Origin: Streptomyces olivochromogenes
GTDB lineage: Bacteria > Actinomycetota > Actinomycetes > Streptomycetales > Streptomycetaceae
DNA: 32,694 nt
Reading direction: 5' to 3'
NCBI RefSeq assembly: GCF_021538895.1
Contig: NZ_JADDRL010000105.1
Location: 1-32,694 of the forward strand
Of this stretch, positions 31,256-32,694 are shown in pieces (within the stretch, counting starts at the first letter, position 1; the number at the start of each line of letters is the position of its first letter). Below the pieces are notes generated by a model, which was not told where the DNA came from, searched no databases, and saw nothing but the letters and a program-made list of their open reading frames with translations. The position numbers and the translations under genes are program-made.

Positions 31256-31633
31256 GTGAGCGGTCATCTGCACGACGAGGGGCACACGGTCGCGGGCTGG
31301 ACCGGTTTCGGCATCGCGACCATCGGGACCGCGGCGGTGGGGGCGGGGGTGATCATGGCCTCGGTCCCCTGGGTGGTCGTCGGCGGGGCCGTCATCGCCG
31401 TCGCCGTCCTGGTCACCTGGTACCTCCATCTCGCCGGCTGGGGCAAGCCCCCGGGCCACCGCCCCAGGTCGCAGTGGCCCCTGGGGGTGCGGGACACCGG
31501 AGCCCGTCAGGGCCACCCCGGCTGCGTCGGCTGCCGCCTTGCGGGCCGCACCCGCGGCACCTCGACCCTCGAACCCCGGCCGGCCGCCGCGACCGGGGAC
31601 CCGGAGCCGGCGTCGGCGGAGGCCGGAGGCTGA
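31256..31633 (+). CDS. HGxxPAAW-like small membrane protein with CxxC tail
   Basis: A 125-residue product from GTG 31256, with GGAGG seven bases upstream. The N-terminus SGHLHDEGHTVAGWTG corresponds to the HGxxPAAW motif of a Streptomyces membrane family. Two helices follow (about 19-38 and 41-62), then WYLHLAGWGKPPG, a conserved RDTGARQGHPGCVGCRLAGR segment with a CxxC pair, and a low-complexity Ala/Pro/Glu end. The function of the family is unknown. The CxxC could bind metal or form a redox disulfide. It is divergent from marR. Confidence 0.75.
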   Translation: MSGHLHDEGHTVAGWTGFGIATIGTAAVGAGVIMASVPWVVVGGAVIAVAVLVTWYLHLAGWGKPPGHRPRSQWPLGVRDTGARQGHPGCVGCRLAGRTRGTSTLEPRPAAATGDPEPASAEAGG

Positions 31634-31730
31634 TCGAGCACGGGAACCCCCGCGCACACCCCCGCGGCTCCCCACTGCGGCGCCCCGCTGCCGCTGGCGC
31701 TGTCAGTGGGTCGTCCTACCCTCAAGAGCG

Positions 31731-32609
31731 ATGGCACAGGTGTGGAAGTGCGCGGGACTGCGGTGGGCGGCCGACGGTGCCGTGCTGGTGTGGGACGGGG
31801 GGCGGCGCAGCGCGCTGTCCAGGGGGAAGAGCGTGGCCTTCGAGGTCGCCGGAGAGGGTGGGCGGCGTTGCGTGGGAGCGCGGGGGAACCCGTGTCCGGT
31901 GCGGGCGGTCGTGTCGGGACGCAGTACCGGCGCGCGGTGCGAGGAGTGCGCCCGGCTGGACCGGGCGCACTCCGTGGCCGCCGACACGATCGCGGACGAC
32001 CCCCGGCCCTACCGCGTCTACCTGGCGTGGTTCGGGCCGGGCATGGTCAAGGTCGGGATCACGGCCGCCGAGCGGGGCCCGGCCCGGCTGCTTGAGCAGG
32101 GCGCCGTCTGTTTCAGCTGGCTCGGCGTCGGCCCGCTGATGGCCGCTCGGCGCACGGAGGAGCTGTTGCGGGCCGCGCTCAAGGTCCCCGACCGGATCCC
32201 GTACGCCGCCAAGCGCGCCGTGCGGTCCGCGCTGCCGGAGACCGAGGCCGAGCGGGCCGCGGAGGTGACGGCGCTGCACGCGCGGGCACTGGAACTCGAC
32301 GCCTGGCCCGAGTCGCTCGTCCGTCAGCCGTGCCAACCCGTCGACCACGTGGGCGTGTTCGGGCTCCAGGGGCTGCCCGCCGCCGTGGGCGAGGTGGCCG
32401 AACTGGTCCACGGGGGCACGGTCAGCGGCGAGTTGGCCGCGGTCGCCGGACCCGATCTGCACCTGGCCACCGCGCGCGGGCTCGTCGTCCTCGACTCCCG
32501 GCTGATGACCGGGTGGGAGCTGGGCCCGGGTGGTGCGGGCGGCGAACTTACCGTGCCGGTAAGGGAGTTCAGAGGTGAGGCGGCGGGTCTGCAGGACGGG
32601 CTGTTCTGA
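31731..32609 (+). CDS. DUF2797-family protein
   Basis: A 292-residue product from ATG 31731. The N-terminal part has cysteines at 7, near 47, 55 and in GARCEECARLDRAH, likely a zinc site. The middle YRVYLAWFGPGMVKVGITAAERGPARLLEQGAV looks like the YxxYL...KVGIT...R core of GIY-YIG-like folds. The C-terminal half (VDHVGVFGLQGLPAAVGEVAELVHG onward) is a beta-rich domain. The DUF2797 family is widespread in actinobacteria and of unknown function; a nuclease or nucleic-acid role is only suggested by the GIY-YIG similarity. No gene is visible in the remaining 85 bp of the window. Confidence 0.8.
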   Translation: MAQVWKCAGLRWAADGAVLVWDGGRRSALSRGKSVAFEVAGEGGRRCVGARGNPCPVRAVVSGRSTGARCEECARLDRAHSVAADTIADDPRPYRVYLAWFGPGMVKVGITAAERGPARLLEQGAVCFSWLGVGPLMAARRTEELLRAALKVPDRIPYAAKRAVRSALPETEAERAAEVTALHARALELDAWPESLVRQPCQPVDHVGVFGLQGLPAAVGEVAELVHGGTVSGELAAVAGPDLHLATARGLVVLDSRLMTGWELGPGGAGGELTVPVREFRGEAAGLQDGLF

Positions 32610-32694
32610 AGGTCAAGAGTTGGATCCCGTACGGATCCCTTTGGGCAAGGTCCCTGGACCCGGGCGGCGGGCAGGCCGACCCTGGACGTCATGA

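Overview
The window is chromosomal DNA from a Streptomyces-type actinomycete. The evidence is very high GC with strong G/C bias at third codon positions, frequent GTG starts, Shine-Dalgarno GGAGG motifs, long hairpin terminators without U-runs, and characteristic families: an HtrA-type protease, an SSI-type protease inhibitor, an HGxxPAAW protein, ECF sigma factors and SpoIIE/HATPase phosphatases.

Layout. Positions 1-5240 hold the 3' part of an htrA-like protease gene, tRNA-Ser(UGA), a DJ-1/PfpI protein (minus), a secreted protein with a 30-residue membrane microprotein, a stand-alone Prim-Pol protein with a LexA-like box (minus), and a small Asn/Ser/Gly-rich secreted protein. Positions 5257-10987 are a translationally coupled operon of five genes matching the mycobacterial igr operon (two acyl-CoA dehydrogenase-type subunits, a MaoC-DUF35 hydratase, a MaoC hydratase and an Ltp2-type thiolase/aldolase). 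Its second gene begins with about 28 tandem 10-residue repeats. An ECF sigma factor and an acyl-CoA synthetase behind a perfect 18-bp palindrome follow. A very long PAS/pseudokinase/receiver protein (minus), an SSI inhibitor (minus), tRNA-Ser(GCU) and tRNA-Arg(ACG) fill 13.7-19.4 kb.

Positions 19383-25602 form a tRNA-Arg-integrated island. A 52-bp exact copy of the tRNA 3' half sits at its right edge (att core), a decayed tyrosine integrase at its left edge, and GACGGCA-type repeats occur at four places. The island carries a lipoprotein, a small membrane protein, a DUF6924 protein, a NUDIX gene broken by a local inversion, other gene fragments, a membrane SpoIIE-type phosphatase and a PhoU protein.

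To the right lie an FAD oxidoreductase with an adjacent ECF41-type sigma factor, then the most unusual gene: an APC-family amino acid permease fused in one frame to a SpoIIE phosphatase and an RsbW-type HATPase. A MarR regulator, an HGxxPAAW-like membrane protein and a DUF2797 protein complete the window.

Themes: acyl-CoA/side-chain catabolism under TetR-type operators, several partner-switching or ECF signalling proteins, and a decaying composite integrative element. Candidates for undescribed biology are the permease-phosphatase-kinase fusion, the repeat-extended hydratase with a possible start site in every repeat, the degenerate hybrid kinase, and the dispersed repeat family of the island.
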